From: Devosia sp. YR412
Lineage (GTDB): Bacteria > Pseudomonadota > Alphaproteobacteria > Rhizobiales > Devosiaceae
Length of the DNA stretch: 64,000 bases
NCBI RefSeq assembly: GCF_900110945.1
Contig: NZ_FOFL01000002.1
Coordinates: forward strand, 186,001 to 250,000
Direction of reading: 5' to 3'
The notes beneath the pieces were generated by a model that had not been told where the DNA came from, did not search any database, and saw only the letters and a program-made list of their open reading frames with translations. Shown here in pieces: positions 47,103-57,157 of this stretch (its first letter is position 1; every line of letters starts with the position of its first letter). The position numbers and the translations under genes are program-made.

Positions 47103-47163
47103 CGCGTTCCTTCTCGATCTTTTGGTTTCGTTGAGGACTTATATAGGCAAGCCCTTCACGCGA

Positions 47164-47688
47164 TCAATGCGCAGGGTCTTTACGACGCACGTACACTTTG
47201 ACGCGGTAGCTCGCCTCGTCCTTTGGACTGGGCGTCACTTCGGGCAGATCGACAACCGCCCAATCCTCGGGCTTTATCGCCGGAAACCGTACGTCGCCCT
47301 CGGGCGACAGGTCGATATGGCTGATGTAAAGCCGCTCGGCTTGCGGCATAAGCTGGGCATAAAGTTCGCCGCCACCGATGATCATGATTTCGTCAACGCC
47401 ATCTGCGGTCGCGATTTCGCCCGCCTTTTGTAGCGCAGTATCGATGTCGTGGAACACCAGCACGCCCTCTGGCTGGTAGCCCTGTTGGCGGGTGATGACG
47501 ATGTTGGTGCGACCGGGCAGCGGCCGCCCAACCGTCTCATATTGCTTGCGGCCCATCACAATGGGCTTGCCTAGTGTCGTCTTCTTGAAGAAGGCCATGT
47601 CGGACGGCACGCGCCAGGGAATGGTCTGGTCGCTGCCGATCACGCCATTCTCGGCCACACCGGCAATCATCGCGATGGTGATGCTCAT
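47164..47688 (-). CDS. folA: Dihydrofolate reductase
   Basis: A 174-residue enzyme that makes tetrahydrofolate with NADPH. The N-terminal ITIAMIAGVAENGVIGSDQTIPW has the substrate-site WXXP-like turn, and VMGRKQYETVGRPLPGRTNIVITR and MIIGGGELYAQLMPQAERLYISHI are typical. Its ATG overlaps the stop of the upstream GNAT gene (ATGA), so translation is coupled. thyA, whose reaction uses up tetrahydrofolate, lies 1.6 kb upstream in the same direction. Confidence 0.96.
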   Translation of the reverse strand: MSITIAMIAGVAENGVIGSDQTIPWRVPSDMAFFKKTTLGKPIVMGRKQYETVGRPLPGRTNIVITRQQGYQPEGVLVFHDIDTALQKAGEIATADGVDEIMIIGGGELYAQLMPQAERLYISHIDLSPEGDVRFPAIKPEDWAVVDLPEVTPSPKDEASYRVKVYVRRKDPAH

Positions 47689-48164
47689 GCCGCCCCCAGC
47701 TTCTTGAGCGCTTCGCCATCGACGCGCACCTTGGTCCATTCGTCCTGCATCACGCCACCCTGCGACTTGTAGAAGTCGATACTGGGCTCGTTCCAGTCCA
47801 GCACCCACCATTCGAAGCGGCCCAAGGCCTCGGCGACACAGCGCTGCGCCAGATTGACCAGCAGCGCCTTGCCGACGCCTTTGCCGCGCATCGACGGATC
47901 GACAAAGAGATCTTCCAGCCAGATGCCGTACCGACCCTGGAAGGTCGAATAGGTATAGAACCAGAGCGCGAAGCCGACCGGCTTGCCATCCCATTCGGCG
48001 ATCTCGCAGAACACCTTGGGCTCGGCACCGAACAGGTCGCGGATAATGTCGGCCTCGGTCGCCTTGGCCTCGTGACTCAGCTTTTCATAAGCGGCGAGAT
48101 CGGCAATGAATTGCACGATCGCGCCGGCATCAGCCGCGACGGCCGGACGAATGGCGAGCGCCAT
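47685..48164 (-). CDS. GNAT acetyltransferase, diamine-acetyltransferase-like
   Basis: A 159-residue GNAT protein with the N-terminal block IRPAVAADAGAIVQFIADLAAYEKL and the acetyl-CoA loop MRGKGVGKALLVNLAQ, plus DWNEPSIDFYKSQGG, all as in the spermidine/thialysine acetyltransferase (SSAT-like) group. Likely N-acetylates a small amine; substrate uncertain. It lies between DUF4424 and folA, with a four-base overlap with folA and a single base from the DUF4424 gene. Confidence 0.88.
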   Translation of the reverse strand: MALAIRPAVAADAGAIVQFIADLAAYEKLSHEAKATEADIIRDLFGAEPKVFCEIAEWDGKPVGFALWFYTYSTFQGRYGIWLEDLFVDPSMRGKGVGKALLVNLAQRCVAEALGRFEWWVLDWNEPSIDFYKSQGGVMQDEWTKVRVDGEALKKLGAA

Positions 48165-48165
48165 G

Positions 48166-49173
48166 CTACCAGTCGTTCCGGTTGAGGATCAGGATTTCCA
48201 GCTCGCGGTCCGGCCAGAAGTCGGTCTTGACCATTTCAAAGGTGGTCGGGCCGATCTTCTTGACGTCGTCGCCACAGAACGAGATGAGATTGTCTTCGCT
48301 GCCCTTGTCGACGACGAGGCGGAAATTGTTGATCACCCCACCGCCCCAGTTGCCGCCCGTGGTCAGGATGTAGGAAATCCAGCTCTCGGTGAAGGGCGCC
48401 GAATAGGGCTCGGCGGGATCCTTCAGCGTGCGACGCACTGCTGAGATAAAGGCCTCGTCGGTGCAATATTTGCTGTCGTATTCCCTGCGCGGATCATAGC
48501 CTTCATAGGCCTCGCCGAGGAAGGTGACGCCCACCGTGCCGCCAACGCTCGGCTTGTACTTGTGCTCGACCGTGACCAACTCGCCGGCAGGGAAGTCGCC
48601 CTCCCAAGTATAGGTCGCCTTGTAGGTCCAGGCCGGGTTGTAATGCATCTCCATGCCTTCGCCGACGTCATATTCGTCGGGGGTCAGCATGCCCAGATGC
48701 AGCAGCTGGTTGCGCGTCTCCTCATCCAGCGCATCAGCTGCTTCTCTGGCCTCTTGCGTGATCGGCAGCAGCGGCAGGCCGAGCTGGGTCAGCAGCTTGC
48801 TGCGATCGACCCCAAAGGCATAAGCATAGTCGTGCAGCGTTGCCTCGATGGGCTTGCCATTCAGCGTGGTCTCGAATTCGTAGTTATTGTTTTCCAGCCC
48901 AGCCGGATAGGCCACATCCGAATACCAATTGGGCACAATGTCGGGCATCGGGAAGGCCACGAGAATATTCTGGTCGGTCTGGCTGGTATTGCGGAACTGA
49001 TAGACGACACGGATTTCGTCTTTCGAGATGAACAGCTCTTCGCTCTCCATCACGATGTCGAAATTGGTGACGAATTCCAGCCCACCCGTGGTGAGCACCG
49101 CCGTCGTGTCATTGGCCAGTGCAGGCGTCGCCGCCAGAAAAAGCAGTCCGGCAAAAATCTGTCGTGACGTCAT
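48166..49173 (-). CDS. DUF4424 secreted protein
   Basis: A 335-residue protein with a signal peptide (1 to about 20, cut after ALA) and a DUF4424 domain (VYQFRNTSQTDQNILVAFPMPD early, GNWGGGVINNFRLVVDKG late). Beta-rich; the family has no known function. Probably periplasmic. It sits between thyA and the GNAT gene on the same strand, with only 92 bp to thyA. Confidence 0.85.
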   Translation of the reverse strand: MTSRQIFAGLLFLAATPALANDTTAVLTTGGLEFVTNFDIVMESEELFISKDEIRVVYQFRNTSQTDQNILVAFPMPDIVPNWYSDVAYPAGLENNNYEFETTLNGKPIEATLHDYAYAFGVDRSKLLTQLGLPLLPITQEAREAADALDEETRNQLLHLGMLTPDEYDVGEGMEMHYNPAWTYKATYTWEGDFPAGELVTVEHKYKPSVGGTVGVTFLGEAYEGYDPRREYDSKYCTDEAFISAVRRTLKDPAEPYSAPFTESWISYILTTGGNWGGGVINNFRLVVDKGSEDNLISFCGDDVKKIGPTTFEMVKTDFWPDRELEILILNRNDW

Positions 49174-49265
49174 CGCCTGTCCTCCGTTGCGCTACCAATA
49201 GCACCCGACCCTTATGGCGAAAGCAGAATTTGGGTTTCCCAGAGGTTTGAGACCACCGCTGAAGC

Positions 49266-50060
49266 CTAGACCGAGACCGCCGCCTTGATGTGCGGATGCG
49301 GATCATAGCCTTCGAAGGAAAAGTCCTCGAAGACGAAGTCCTCGATGCGCTTCACTTGCGGGTTGATCTTGAGCGTCGGCAGCGGCCGCGGCTCGCGGGT
49401 CAACTGGAGCTTCGCCTGTTCGAAATGGTTCGAATAAAGATGCACATCGCCAAAGGTATGCACGAAATCACCGACGCCCAGCCCCGTCACCTGCGCCACC
49501 ATATGGGTCAGCAGAGCATAGGATGCCATGTTGAACGGCACGCCGAGGAACGTATCGGCCGAGCGCTGATAGAGCTGGCAGCTCAGCTTGCCATTGGCGA
49601 CATAGAACTGGAACAGGCAGTGACACGGCGGCAGCGCCATGTCATCCACTTCGGCCGGGTTCCAGGCCGAGACGATATGCCGGCGTGAATCGGGCTTGCT
49701 CTTGATGCTCTCGATGACTTGCGCCAGCTGGTCGATCTTGCGCCCATCCGGCGCCGGCCAGCTGCGCCATTGCGAGCCATAGACCGGCCCGAGATCGCCA
49801 TTCTCGTCGGCCCATTCGTCCCAGATCTTGACGCCGCGCTCCTGCAGCCAGCGCACATTGGTCTCGCCCCGAATAAACCAGAGCAGTTCATAGACGATGG
49901 ATTTGAGATGCAGCTTCTTGGTGGTCAGCAGCGGAAAACCGGCATTGAGATCGAACCGCATCTGATAGCCGAACAGGCTCCGCGTGCCGGTGCCGGTCCG
50001 GTCGGCCTTGTCGGCACCGTGTTCGAGAATGTCGGAGATCAGTTTCAGATAGGGCTGCAT
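49266..50060 (-). CDS. thyA: Thymidylate synthase
   Basis: A 264-residue enzyme that methylates dUMP using methylene-tetrahydrofolate. [18 protein letters not shown] (residues 22-39), the active-site Cys in [12 protein letters not shown] (about 147), and [16 protein letters not shown] are all present; the C-terminus ends AAVSV. The long open frame upstream is not coding; the ATG at 50060 starts the family. Divergent from ridA. Confidence 0.97.
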   Translation of the reverse strand: MQPYLKLISDILEHGADKADRTGTGTRSLFGYQMRFDLNAGFPLLTTKKLHLKSIVYELLWFIRGETNVRWLQERGVKIWDEWADENGDLGPVYGSQWRSWPAPDGRKIDQLAQVIESIKSKPDSRRHIVSAWNPAEVDDMALPPCHCLFQFYVANGKLSCQLYQRSADTFLGVPFNMASYALLTHMVAQVTGLGVGDFVHTFGDVHLYSNHFEQAKLQLTREPRPLPTLKINPQVKRIEDFVFEDFSFEGYDPHPHIKAAVSV

Positions 50061-50202
50061 AACACCACCGATACTGCGATTCGCTGCGGCTTGATGGTAG
50101 TCTAATACCGCGTCCCCTGCTGTCAGCAGCTGGCAGCACAACCGTGTCAGGAAACACAGGCGGCGCCACGGCGTTGTGCAGCAATCATCTAGGAGATCGA
50201 GA

Positions 50203-50601
50203 ATGGCGGTCCAGCACATCAATCCCGACACCATGTACCACAGCCCCGTCTTTTCCCAGGGCATCATCATCCCGTCCAATGCCCGCATCCTGCTGATCGG
50301 CGGCCAGAATGGCGTCGACGAAAAAGGCGAAGTGGTCGACAAGACGGACATGGGCAAACAGACTGCGCAGGCCCTGGTCAATCTGCAGAAGGTGCTGACG
50401 GTTGCGGGCGCCAATCTGGAAGATCTCGTTAAAGTCAGCATCATCATGCGCAGCGATGCAGACCTGCGGGCCGGTTTCGGCGAATGGATGAAGGTCTGGG
50501 GAGCGCGAGCCAACCCGCCGGTGGTCACCAGCCTGCGCGTGCCGGAACTGGCCAACCCGGACTTCCTGATCGAGATCGAGGCCCAGGCGGTGCTGCCATG
50601 A
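50203..50601 (+). CDS. RidA-family (enamine/imine deaminase-like) protein
   Basis: A 132-residue trimeric-fold protein of the YjgF/RidA family ([48 protein letters not shown], and [20 protein letters not shown]). The Arg that binds substrate in true RidA is not visible near its usual C-terminal site, so deaminase activity is uncertain. AGGAGATCGAGA precedes the ATG. The next gene overlaps by four bases. Confidence 0.85.
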   Translation: MAVQHINPDTMYHSPVFSQGIIIPSNARILLIGGQNGVDEKGEVVDKTDMGKQTAQALVNLQKVLTVAGANLEDLVKVSIIMRSDADLRAGFGEWMKVWGARANPPVVTSLRVPELANPDFLIEIEAQAVLP

Positions 50602-50837
50602 GCCCGGCCCTTCGTCCGCTGCGCAAGCGCGAGGATATGCCCGACTTCGTGCGCGAGGCGCTCGAGGAGCGTGGTCTGCGCGACAAATACGACGCCCGGC
50701 CGCCCTATCAGCGCAATGACTACCTGCTCTGGATCAACAAGGTGAAACGCGAGGAGACCAAGGAAAAACACCTCGCCCAGATGCTCGACGAGCTCGAGGC
50801 TGGCGGGGTCTATATGGGCATGCAGTGGAACGGCTAA
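50598..50837 (+). CDS. YdeI/OmdA-like protein
   Basis: A 79-residue protein matching the C-terminal part of the YdeI/OmpD-associated (bacteriocin-protection) family, in the block [29 protein letters not shown]. The family function is unclear. The ATG overlaps the ridA stop (ATGA), so it is a coupled two-gene unit. Confidence 0.75.
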   Translation: MSPALRPLRKREDMPDFVREALEERGLRDKYDARPPYQRNDYLLWINKVKREETKEKHLAQMLDELEAGGVYMGMQWNG

Positions 50838-50903
50838 GCGGCCTGAGGCTTGCAAAACTGTCGTCCAATTATGCCAGTCTTTGCCCTGAGACAGGAGAGC
50901 ACT

Positions 50904-52124
50904 ATGAGATTGTTGCTGGTAGCAATGGCTTGGGCCGTATCGGGAAGTTTGGCGATGGCGCAACACAACCGCATAGATTCGCTACGCCCCGATGCGCCGG
51001 AACTGGCAGAGCGCGGCCGGCATGCGGTTGGCGTGCGCACCCTGGAGCTGGTGGATCGTGACCGCGCCGACATTCTCGCCGGCGGCGACGCCACCCAGGA
51101 CCGGGTGCTGACGGTGGAACTCTGGTATCCCGCCGACGCCGACCCTGCTGCGGAAACCACTTATGAAAATGTCATGCTGCGCGACGGCGTGACTCGCGTC
51201 AACCTGACCGGCAGGGCGACCCGCGATGCTGCGCCAGCGGCCGCATCCGGCCTCTACCCGCTGGTCGTGGTCTCGCATGGGTTTCCCGGCAACAGATTCC
51301 TGCTCAGCCACTTCGGCGAGAATCTTGCGAGCAAGGGTTACGTGGTTGCGGCGGTGGATCACTTCGAAAGCACCTATGACAACCAGCTCGGCTTTGCCTC
51401 GACCCTCGCCAACCGCGCGCCCGACCAGCTCTTCGTGCTTGATGCGATGAGCAGGCTCGATGGCGAGCTGGCCGGCTTGGTGGACGCCGACAACAGCGCC
51501 ATCATCGGCTATTCCATGGGTGGCTATGGCGCCCTGATCAGCGCCGGGGCCGGAACCTCGGCCGGCGCCGGCGAAGCCGGTTTCGCCCCACCGGAAACCT
51601 TCGCCGGCATCACGGCTGGCAGCGACGCCTATACCGAGCTGGCAGATCCCCGCCTCAAGGCCGTTATCGCCATTGGCCCCTGGGGTCGCCAGAACAATCT
51701 GTGGGATGCCGACGGTCTGGCGGGGATCGAAATTCCCGTCCTCTTCATGGCCGGCAGCCGCGACGAGGTCTCCAACTATCAGGCCGGTATTCGCCTGCTG
51801 TTCGAAGAAGCGGTCAACGCCGACCGCTACCTCCTGACCTTTGCTGAGGCCGGCCACAATGCCGCGGCGCCCATCCCCGCCCCGGCCGAAAGCTATGGGC
51901 TGGGCGACGGCGGCCCCTTCGAGCACTATGCCGATTTCGTCTGGGCCAATGAGAAGATGAACAATGTGGCGCAGCATTTCGCCACCGCTTTCCTCGACCT
52001 GCACCTCAAGGGCCAGGTCGATAGCGCCCGCTACCTGACCATCACCGAGGGCCAACCCTGGCCCGGCTTCGGCGAACGCAACGCCCGCGGCCTGACGCTG
52101 GAACACCTGCCGGCGGAAAAATAG
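50904..52124 (+). CDS. Secreted alpha/beta hydrolase, dienelactone/PAF-acetylhydrolase-like
   Basis: A 406-residue hydrolase with a signal peptide (residues 1 to about 20, cut near AMAQH). The alpha/beta core has [11 protein letters not shown] (oxyanion region), the nucleophile elbow [10 protein letters not shown] (Ser about 204), an acid candidate in FMAGSRDE and a His in [13 protein letters not shown] stands before the ATG. Substrate unknown; esterases, lipases and PAF hydrolases all share the fold. It ends just before ssrA. Confidence 0.85.
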   Translation: MRLLLVAMAWAVSGSLAMAQHNRIDSLRPDAPELAERGRHAVGVRTLELVDRDRADILAGGDATQDRVLTVELWYPADADPAAETTYENVMLRDGVTRVNLTGRATRDAAPAAASGLYPLVVVSHGFPGNRFLLSHFGENLASKGYVVAAVDHFESTYDNQLGFASTLANRAPDQLFVLDAMSRLDGELAGLVDADNSAIIGYSMGGYGALISAGAGTSAGAGEAGFAPPETFAGITAGSDAYTELADPRLKAVIAIGPWGRQNNLWDADGLAGIEIPVLFMAGSRDEVSNYQAGIRLLFEEAVNADRYLLTFAEAGHNAAAPIPAPAESYGLGDGGPFEHYADFVWANEKMNNVAQHFATAFLDLHLKGQVDSARYLTITEGQPWPGFGERNARGLTLEHLPAEK

Positions 52125-52165
52125 CTCATGCCTCTTTCGGCAAAGGGCGACAGGGCCTATATAGG

Positions 52166-52490
52166 ACCTGCTCGCAAGAGATATGGCGATAAATTGTCAT
52201 CGTAATAAACCTATCGGACCCGGGGGCAGTACCCGGCGCCTCCACCATCTACTCTTCACGAGGGCAGCCAATGGGGGCGAAACAGGATCGACGAGGGCGT
52301 AAAGGGTGTGCTTTTGCTCGGTGAGGTACCACCGTTATCGGTCCGAAACTTATAGTTGCAAATGACAACAATAAGGCTCCAGTCGCTCTCGCTGCGTAAG
52401 CAGTGCTAGCATTGGGAAATTAAGTCCTCCACCCCTAGCCGGGTGACAGGCGGGGTCCGCAGGCACCTGGCAACAGAAGCCTGCACCTAA
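52166..52490 (+). ncRNA. ssrA: Transfer-messenger RNA, permuted two-piece form
   Basis: The 3' (acceptor) half comes first: a T-arm-like segment and CGCCTCC-A-CCA at 52237-52247. A 25-base linker to be removed follows, then the 5' half begins with GGGGGCG at 52273-52279, which pairs with CGCCTCC including the third-position G-U pair that marks alanine. The tag frame at 52358-52399 reads ANDNNKAPVALAA-stop, giving AANDNNKAPVALAA with the charged Ala. Outer ends are approximate. It rescues stalled ribosomes and tags their products for proteolysis. Confidence 0.92.
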
Positions 52491-52620
52491 TTCCCCTTTG
52501 CGTGTGCAAACGCCTTTGTCCTTGAATTCTCGCGGAACGTGAGGCTGATATGGGCCGTTCGGGATTCTATGCCCATTTGCCGTGATTTGACGCGGCAGCC
52601 GATATATCTGGAAGGTAGCC

Positions 52621-53103
52621 ATGGCCGAAGATCACATGCGATACGACATTCTCGCTCAGGAAGCCCTGCGCGGCGTCGTGCGCAAGGTGCTGTCCGAAGT
52701 GGCCAAGACCGGCCTTCCCGGCGAACACCACTTCTTCATTTCATTCCTGACCCGCGCGCCCGGCGTGCGGCTGAGCGAGAAACTGCTCGGCCAGTATGAC
52801 AAGGAAATGACCATCGTCATCCAGAACCAGTATTGGGATCTCAAGGCCAATGAGACCGGCTTTGAAGTGGGCCTGTCCTTCGACGGCATTCCCGAAACGC
52901 TGGTCATCCCCTTCTCAGCCATCAAGGGGTTCTTCGACCCCTCCGTGCAGTTCGGCCTGCAGTTTGACCCGGCTACGGCGCCTGGCGCTACAGCGGTCGA
53001 AGCCGATGCCGACGATGCGGTGGAATCCGCCGCCTCCGAGCCCGGCGATGAAAAGCCCGGCGAAAAGGTCGTGAGCCTCGACGCCTTCCGCAAGAAGCCC
53101 TGA
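52621..53103 (+). CDS. sspB: SspB-alpha, adaptor for ClpXP
   Basis: A 160-residue adaptor that binds the ssrA tag and delivers tagged proteins to ClpXP. MRYDILAQEALRGVVRKVLSEVAKTGLPGEHHFFISFLTRAPGV starts the family (residues 6-49), followed by an acidic linker (EADADDAVESAASEPGDEKPG) and the ClpX-binding tail VVSLDAFRKKP at the C-terminus. ssrA is the neighbouring upstream gene. GGAAGGTAGCC precedes the ATG. Confidence 0.95.
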   Translation: MAEDHMRYDILAQEALRGVVRKVLSEVAKTGLPGEHHFFISFLTRAPGVRLSEKLLGQYDKEMTIVIQNQYWDLKANETGFEVGLSFDGIPETLVIPFSAIKGFFDPSVQFGLQFDPATAPGATAVEADADDAVESAASEPGDEKPGEKVVSLDAFRKKP

Positions 53104-53112
53104 TCGTTCCTG

Positions 53113-53328
53113 ATGGACAAGCGATCGCTGTCCATTGCCGGCCACCGCACCTCCATAGCGCTGGAGCCCGAATTCTGGGCGGCGCTTGAAACCATGGCCG
53201 CCGAAAAGGCGCAGCCCATGGCCGCCCTCATCCGCGACATCGACGAACAGCGCGAAACCGCCAACCTGTCATCGGCAGCGCGGCTGGCGGTATTGCGCTG
53301 GTATCAGACCCGGCTCGATCAGGCCTAG
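53113..53328 (+). CDS. Ribbon-helix-helix domain protein
   Basis: A 71-residue protein with an RHH fold: basic first strand (KRSLSIAGHRTSIALE, residues 3-18) and two helices (EFWAALETMAAEKAQPMAALIRDID and SAARLAVLRWYQTRL). Probably a DNA-binding regulator; target unknown. It follows sspB by nine bases and overlaps the end of the convergent AsmA gene by four. Confidence 0.85.
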   Translation: MDKRSLSIAGHRTSIALEPEFWAALETMAAEKAQPMAALIRDIDEQRETANLSSAARLAVLRWYQTRLDQA

Positions 53329-56300
53329 AATGGCCGGTTGACTGTCGGCCCGATCGGCTGGTTCACCTGCGGCGGCAGGGTCAGGATCATCGGCCCGGTG
53401 GGCGTCGTGGACGGCGCGGTCTGGGCCGGTGGCGCACTCGGTGCAACTTGCTGCTGCTGTTGCTGATCCAAGAGCAGCAGGCGTTGCGCTTCCTCTTCCG
53501 CAGCCTGGCGCGCGGCTTCTTCGGCAGCAATACGCGCCTGTTCTGCCGCGCGGCGACGCTGCTCCTCGATCAAACGGTTACGTTCCTCGGCCGCCGCACG
53601 CTGCCGGGCTGCATCCTCGGCCTGGAGCACCTCGAGGCGATCGACTTCCAGCTCATTGGCTCGCACCAGAATGGCTGCGATCATTTCCTCGAGGTCCAGC
53701 GTCACCGCCGGCGCCAGCAGCGTACCGGCGAGACGGGTGATGATGCGCGAGGTATCGGGGCCGACTAGCCCACTGGAATCCTCGAAGCCCAGCGGTGTCA
53801 TGGCAAAGCTGCCAGCAAGGCCGAGCGTCGGCAGTGTCATGTTGAGGCTGCCGGCCAGCCCGGCCCCCTCGCCTTCCATGATCAGATTGGCCAGCCGCAC
53901 CACGCCGCCAGCAATGGTGAAGGCGCCGGTGGCCGTCGGCGCGGTGAAGGCACCCTGCTCCAGCGCCTGCCCCATCAGAATGCCCATGGCATCGGGATCC
54001 ATGTTGAGCACATCAGTAAAGTCGGCCACCGCCGGGAAGATCTCCGGCGACAGCCGGGTGGCGGACAGATCGGTCAGGGTGAAATTGCCCTCGCCCGCCG
54101 TCACCGCAAGCACTTCGGCAAGGCTCGCGCCGCTGCCTTCGAAGCGCACGCCACCGGCAACCTGCCCATCCAGCATGGCGGCGGCGGCAGGCGGCACAAC
54201 CGCGTGGATCGGCAGGCCTTCCAGTGTCATCCGGCCACTCACCGTGCGATCAACCAGCGGCCCGGAACAACAGACGGAAATATCGAGCCCGAGCTTGCCC
54301 TCGCCCGACACCGCCTCGAAACGGGCGAGACGCATGCGGGTCTCATCCCAGCTCAGCTCGAAACTGGTAGCGCCAAACCGCTCCGTACCGCCTGCCGCCA
54401 GCGCCCCCGCCGAAACGGCAATGGTCCCGCGCGTCTGGCGGGTTTCGCTATCCATAGCCAGCGGCCCCTCGGGCCATAGGCCGTCGCCTTGTACCAAAGC
54501 TGCCGGCCCGAACAACGTCACGGCCAAGCCCTCGGCCGACACGACATCCACGGCAATGTCACCACTGACCGCGGTGGTCGTTCCGGTGCGCGACAGCGCC
54601 AGCTCGCCGGCAAAGCCGCTTTCGCCGGATGTGCCGGAAATTTCGGTCAGCCGCGCCAGCCGGTCGCCCTCGAAATGCAATTGCGCGCTACCGCTGGCCA
54701 TCGGCAGGCTCAGGCCGCGCGCCCCCACCACCTGGGCCAGCGCACCAGCATCGGCAAGATTGGCATCCAAGCTGCCGGTGCCCTGAATCTCTCCATCATC
54801 GGTCGCCAGCAAGCTGCCGGAAAAACTGAGGTTTTCCTCGCCAAGGCTGGTGGTCAGGCTGGTGACGAGACTTTCCGTCGGTGACCCTTCGAGGCTGAAG
54901 CTGACCAGCATCGAGCCTTCGCCATCGAACAGCTGCGTCTCGCCAAAACCGATCTGCCGGGTCAGGCCCTCGATATCAGTGGATTCAACGGCACCGGTGA
55001 CCAGCAGCGGCGCCGTGGCCAGTGCATTCAACCCGCCGCTGAGTTCAGCACGCAGGTTGAGATCCCCCGCCCCCAGCGTGCCGCCCAGCGTCACCATCTG
55101 CGCGCCATCCAGCGGCTCACCAACATTGACCAGGATTTCGGAAGGCGCGGACAGCGCGAGGAAGTCGCGCCACGCCTGCGGCATGTTCTGCAGGTCATAA
55201 AGCGCCGTCAGAGCGGGCGCCGCACCATGGGCGATGCGCAACAGCCCGGAACCCGACAGCTGCGGTTCGGCCAGCGTCCCGGTCGCCAGCAGCGTCGTAT
55301 CAAAACCCACGCCGCCCCAATCAGCCGCCGACAGCCGCGACATGCTGATCCGGCCGTCGGCCCATTGCCCTTCAGCAACAAGATTTGTGCCGTCGAGGCC
55401 AAGTACTCGCGCGCTTTTGCCAGTCAGCGAAAAACTTCCCAGCGGGAAGCTGGTGCCGAAGCTTGGGCCAGAAGTGATGTCCGGCAAGAGAGCGCCAACC
55501 AGCGTGCTGCCCGCCGCACCCAATTCGTCGAAATGCCCGACTAGGTCGAGGCGTTTCTCATCGCCAAAGCCCAATCGCACCTCGAGGCCATGGCTGACCT
55601 GGTCCAACGTCAGAATGCCATTGGTGAAGCCGAAGGCATCGCCCACCAGCATAACGCGGCCATAAAGCGAGCCCGGCACGTTGAACAGCGGATCATTCTC
55701 GGCAGGCTTGCGCCACAGCGCGGCAAGACCGTCCAGCCGCGTGCTATTAAGCGAGACGTCGCCGCGAAAAGTCGGGCGGCCATTTTCGGCCAGCAATTGC
55801 CCATTGGCGCGCAATGTCGTCGCGCCCGGCAATTGCGCCGTGAACTGATCGACAGTCCAGCTCGTGCCATCGGTGGTCGCATCGACGCGCAGGTTACGCA
55901 GCGAAAAGCCGCGCAGCCCGACTTCGGCGAGATCGATTCCGACCCGGCCGGCCATGGGCGGAATGATCGGCGCCGGCAGTTCGGAGAGCAGCCGCACCGC
56001 TTCATAAGGCAGCGTGCTGGTGTCTTCCTTGGCGTCACGCGGCGGCAGCGAGAAGACGCCGCCCGACACCACCGCATCAAAGCTTCGCACATCGCCGAGC
56101 TGGATGCTGGCCGCGCCGGTCAGGCGGGTACCGGCGCGGTTCTCATCAGGCCGCAAGGTGTAACCCGACAGCACAACCCGGTCGGTGGACGCGGTGAGCG
56201 GGCTCTCGAACACCAGGTCGCCGCGGATCTGTTCGGCCGCCTCGGCCTCTGGCGGCTTCTGGCGATAGACCAGATTGCCCTCAAATTTCGGCGCCATGCC

Positions 56301-56975
56301 CGGCTGGAACTGCCCCTCGGCCGAGAGCGAAAAGGCGGTCGACAGTGGCTGAAGGAAGCTCGACACGGCGACCTTGCCCGCCGCGTCGGCTTCGCCCGAA
56401 TTGAGCCGGACGCTATAGGCCTCGCCGCGATAGCTACCGGTACCGGTAAACGACAATGGCCCGCTGAAACTGGACAGCTTGAGGTCGCCGCTGACCTTGT
56501 CGGCGACAAAATTCTCGCCCGAACGGCTATCGATCAACCGCACCGTCGCATCGACAATACTGGTCTGCCCGAGCCCGACACCGCCATTGCCGGTATCGAG
56601 CGAGACGCCGCTGCCAAACAGCCCGCTTTCATCCACGGTAAAGTCGATCACCGGCTGGCGCAGCACCAGCTTGGTGATGCTGTAATTGTCGCGCAGAAAA
56701 TCCATCAGCGAGAATTCGGCTTCGACATTGTCGACCGTCGCCGCCGGCTCCTCGGGCGAGCCCACCAGCACATCGGAAAACAACAGGCGCGGCTGTGGCA
56801 GCAGGGAAAATTCGATATCGCCGCGCACCGTCACCGGCGTGCCCAGCATGGTGGTCGCCAGCTCTTCCATCCGGCCGCGATAATCGCTCCAGCGGATGAA
56901 ATTGGGCGCAATGAATGCGCCCGCCAGCACGACGATCGCGAGCAGCCCGACGATGATGTAGATGCGGTTGAGCAC
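53325..56975 (-). CDS. AsmA-family protein
   Basis: A 1216-residue protein with one N-terminal transmembrane helix (residues 4-25) and the AsmA start WSDYRGRMEELATTMLGTPVTVRGDIEFSLLPQPRL (as residues 29-64). The rest is long beta-rich repeat, probably a periplasmic bridge as in TamB/AsmA-like lipid-transfer proteins. The last 150 residues differ: an EAAR-rich coiled coil, then a poly-Gln run (DQQQQQQ) and a Pro/Thr-rich tail. The start is GTG with GAAG upstream. Role in lipid transport or outer-membrane assembly is inferred. Confidence 0.85.
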   Translation of the reverse strand: MLNRIYIIVGLLAIVVLAGAFIAPNFIRWSDYRGRMEELATTMLGTPVTVRGDIEFSLLPQPRLLFSDVLVGSPEEPAATVDNVEAEFSLMDFLRDNYSITKLVLRQPVIDFTVDESGLFGSGVSLDTGNGGVGLGQTSIVDATVRLIDSRSGENFVADKVSGDLKLSSFSGPLSFTGTGSYRGEAYSVRLNSGEADAAGKVAVSSFLQPLSTAFSLSAEGQFQPGMAPKFEGNLVYRQKPPEAEAAEQIRGDLVFESPLTASTDRVVLSGYTLRPDENRAGTRLTGAASIQLGDVRSFDAVVSGGVFSLPPRDAKEDTSTLPYEAVRLLSELPAPIIPPMAGRVGIDLAEVGLRGFSLRNLRVDATTDGTSWTVDQFTAQLPGATTLRANGQLLAENGRPTFRGDVSLNSTRLDGLAALWRKPAENDPLFNVPGSLYGRVMLVGDAFGFTNGILTLDQVSHGLEVRLGFGDEKRLDLVGHFDELGAAGSTLVGALLPDITSGPSFGTSFPLGSFSLTGKSARVLGLDGTNLVAEGQWADGRISMSRLSAADWGGVGFDTTLLATGTLAEPQLSGSGLLRIAHGAAPALTALYDLQNMPQAWRDFLALSAPSEILVNVGEPLDGAQMVTLGGTLGAGDLNLRAELSGGLNALATAPLLVTGAVESTDIEGLTRQIGFGETQLFDGEGSMLVSFSLEGSPTESLVTSLTTSLGEENLSFSGSLLATDDGEIQGTGSLDANLADAGALAQVVGARGLSLPMASGSAQLHFEGDRLARLTEISGTSGESGFAGELALSRTGTTTAVSGDIAVDVVSAEGLAVTLFGPAALVQGDGLWPEGPLAMDSETRQTRGTIAVSAGALAAGGTERFGATSFELSWDETRMRLARFEAVSGEGKLGLDISVCCSGPLVDRTVSGRMTLEGLPIHAVVPPAAAAMLDGQVAGGVRFEGSGASLAEVLAVTAGEGNFTLTDLSATRLSPEIFPAVADFTDVLNMDPDAMGILMGQALEQGAFTAPTATGAFTIAGGVVRLANLIMEGEGAGLAGSLNMTLPTLGLAGSFAMTPLGFEDSSGLVGPDTSRIITRLAGTLLAPAVTLDLEEMIAAILVRANELEVDRLEVLQAEDAARQRAAAEERNRLIEEQRRRAAEQARIAAEEAARQAAEEEAQRLLLLDQQQQQQVAPSAPPAQTAPSTTPTGPMILTLPPQVNQPIGPTVNRPF

Positions 56976-57098
56976 GGCCCGTTCTTCACCCGGTTAAGCA
57001 TGGCAGAGTGTAGGCAACCTCGCCCTGCGCGCAAGCCTGCCACCACCTTGAATACACGACGGAATTGTCTTCGTTGATCAATCCCCGGTCATTGCGCC

Positions 57099-57131
57099 AA
57101 AAATGAAACGGCCGGGCACAGGGCCCGGCCG
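57099..57131 (-). terminator. Terminator after the phytase-like gene
   Basis: CGGCCGGG and CCCGGCCG pair around CCCTGTG, followed by TTTCATTTTT on the minus strand, 27 bases past the stop. Confidence 0.85.
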
Positions 57132-57157
57132 CTCAAGCTGTATGCATGCCAGTTTTC

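Noticed and set aside
49266..50966. Extended 566-residue thymidylate synthase frame
   Set aside because: Family similarity starts at the ATG at 50060; the upstream part is antisense to ridA and its neighbour.
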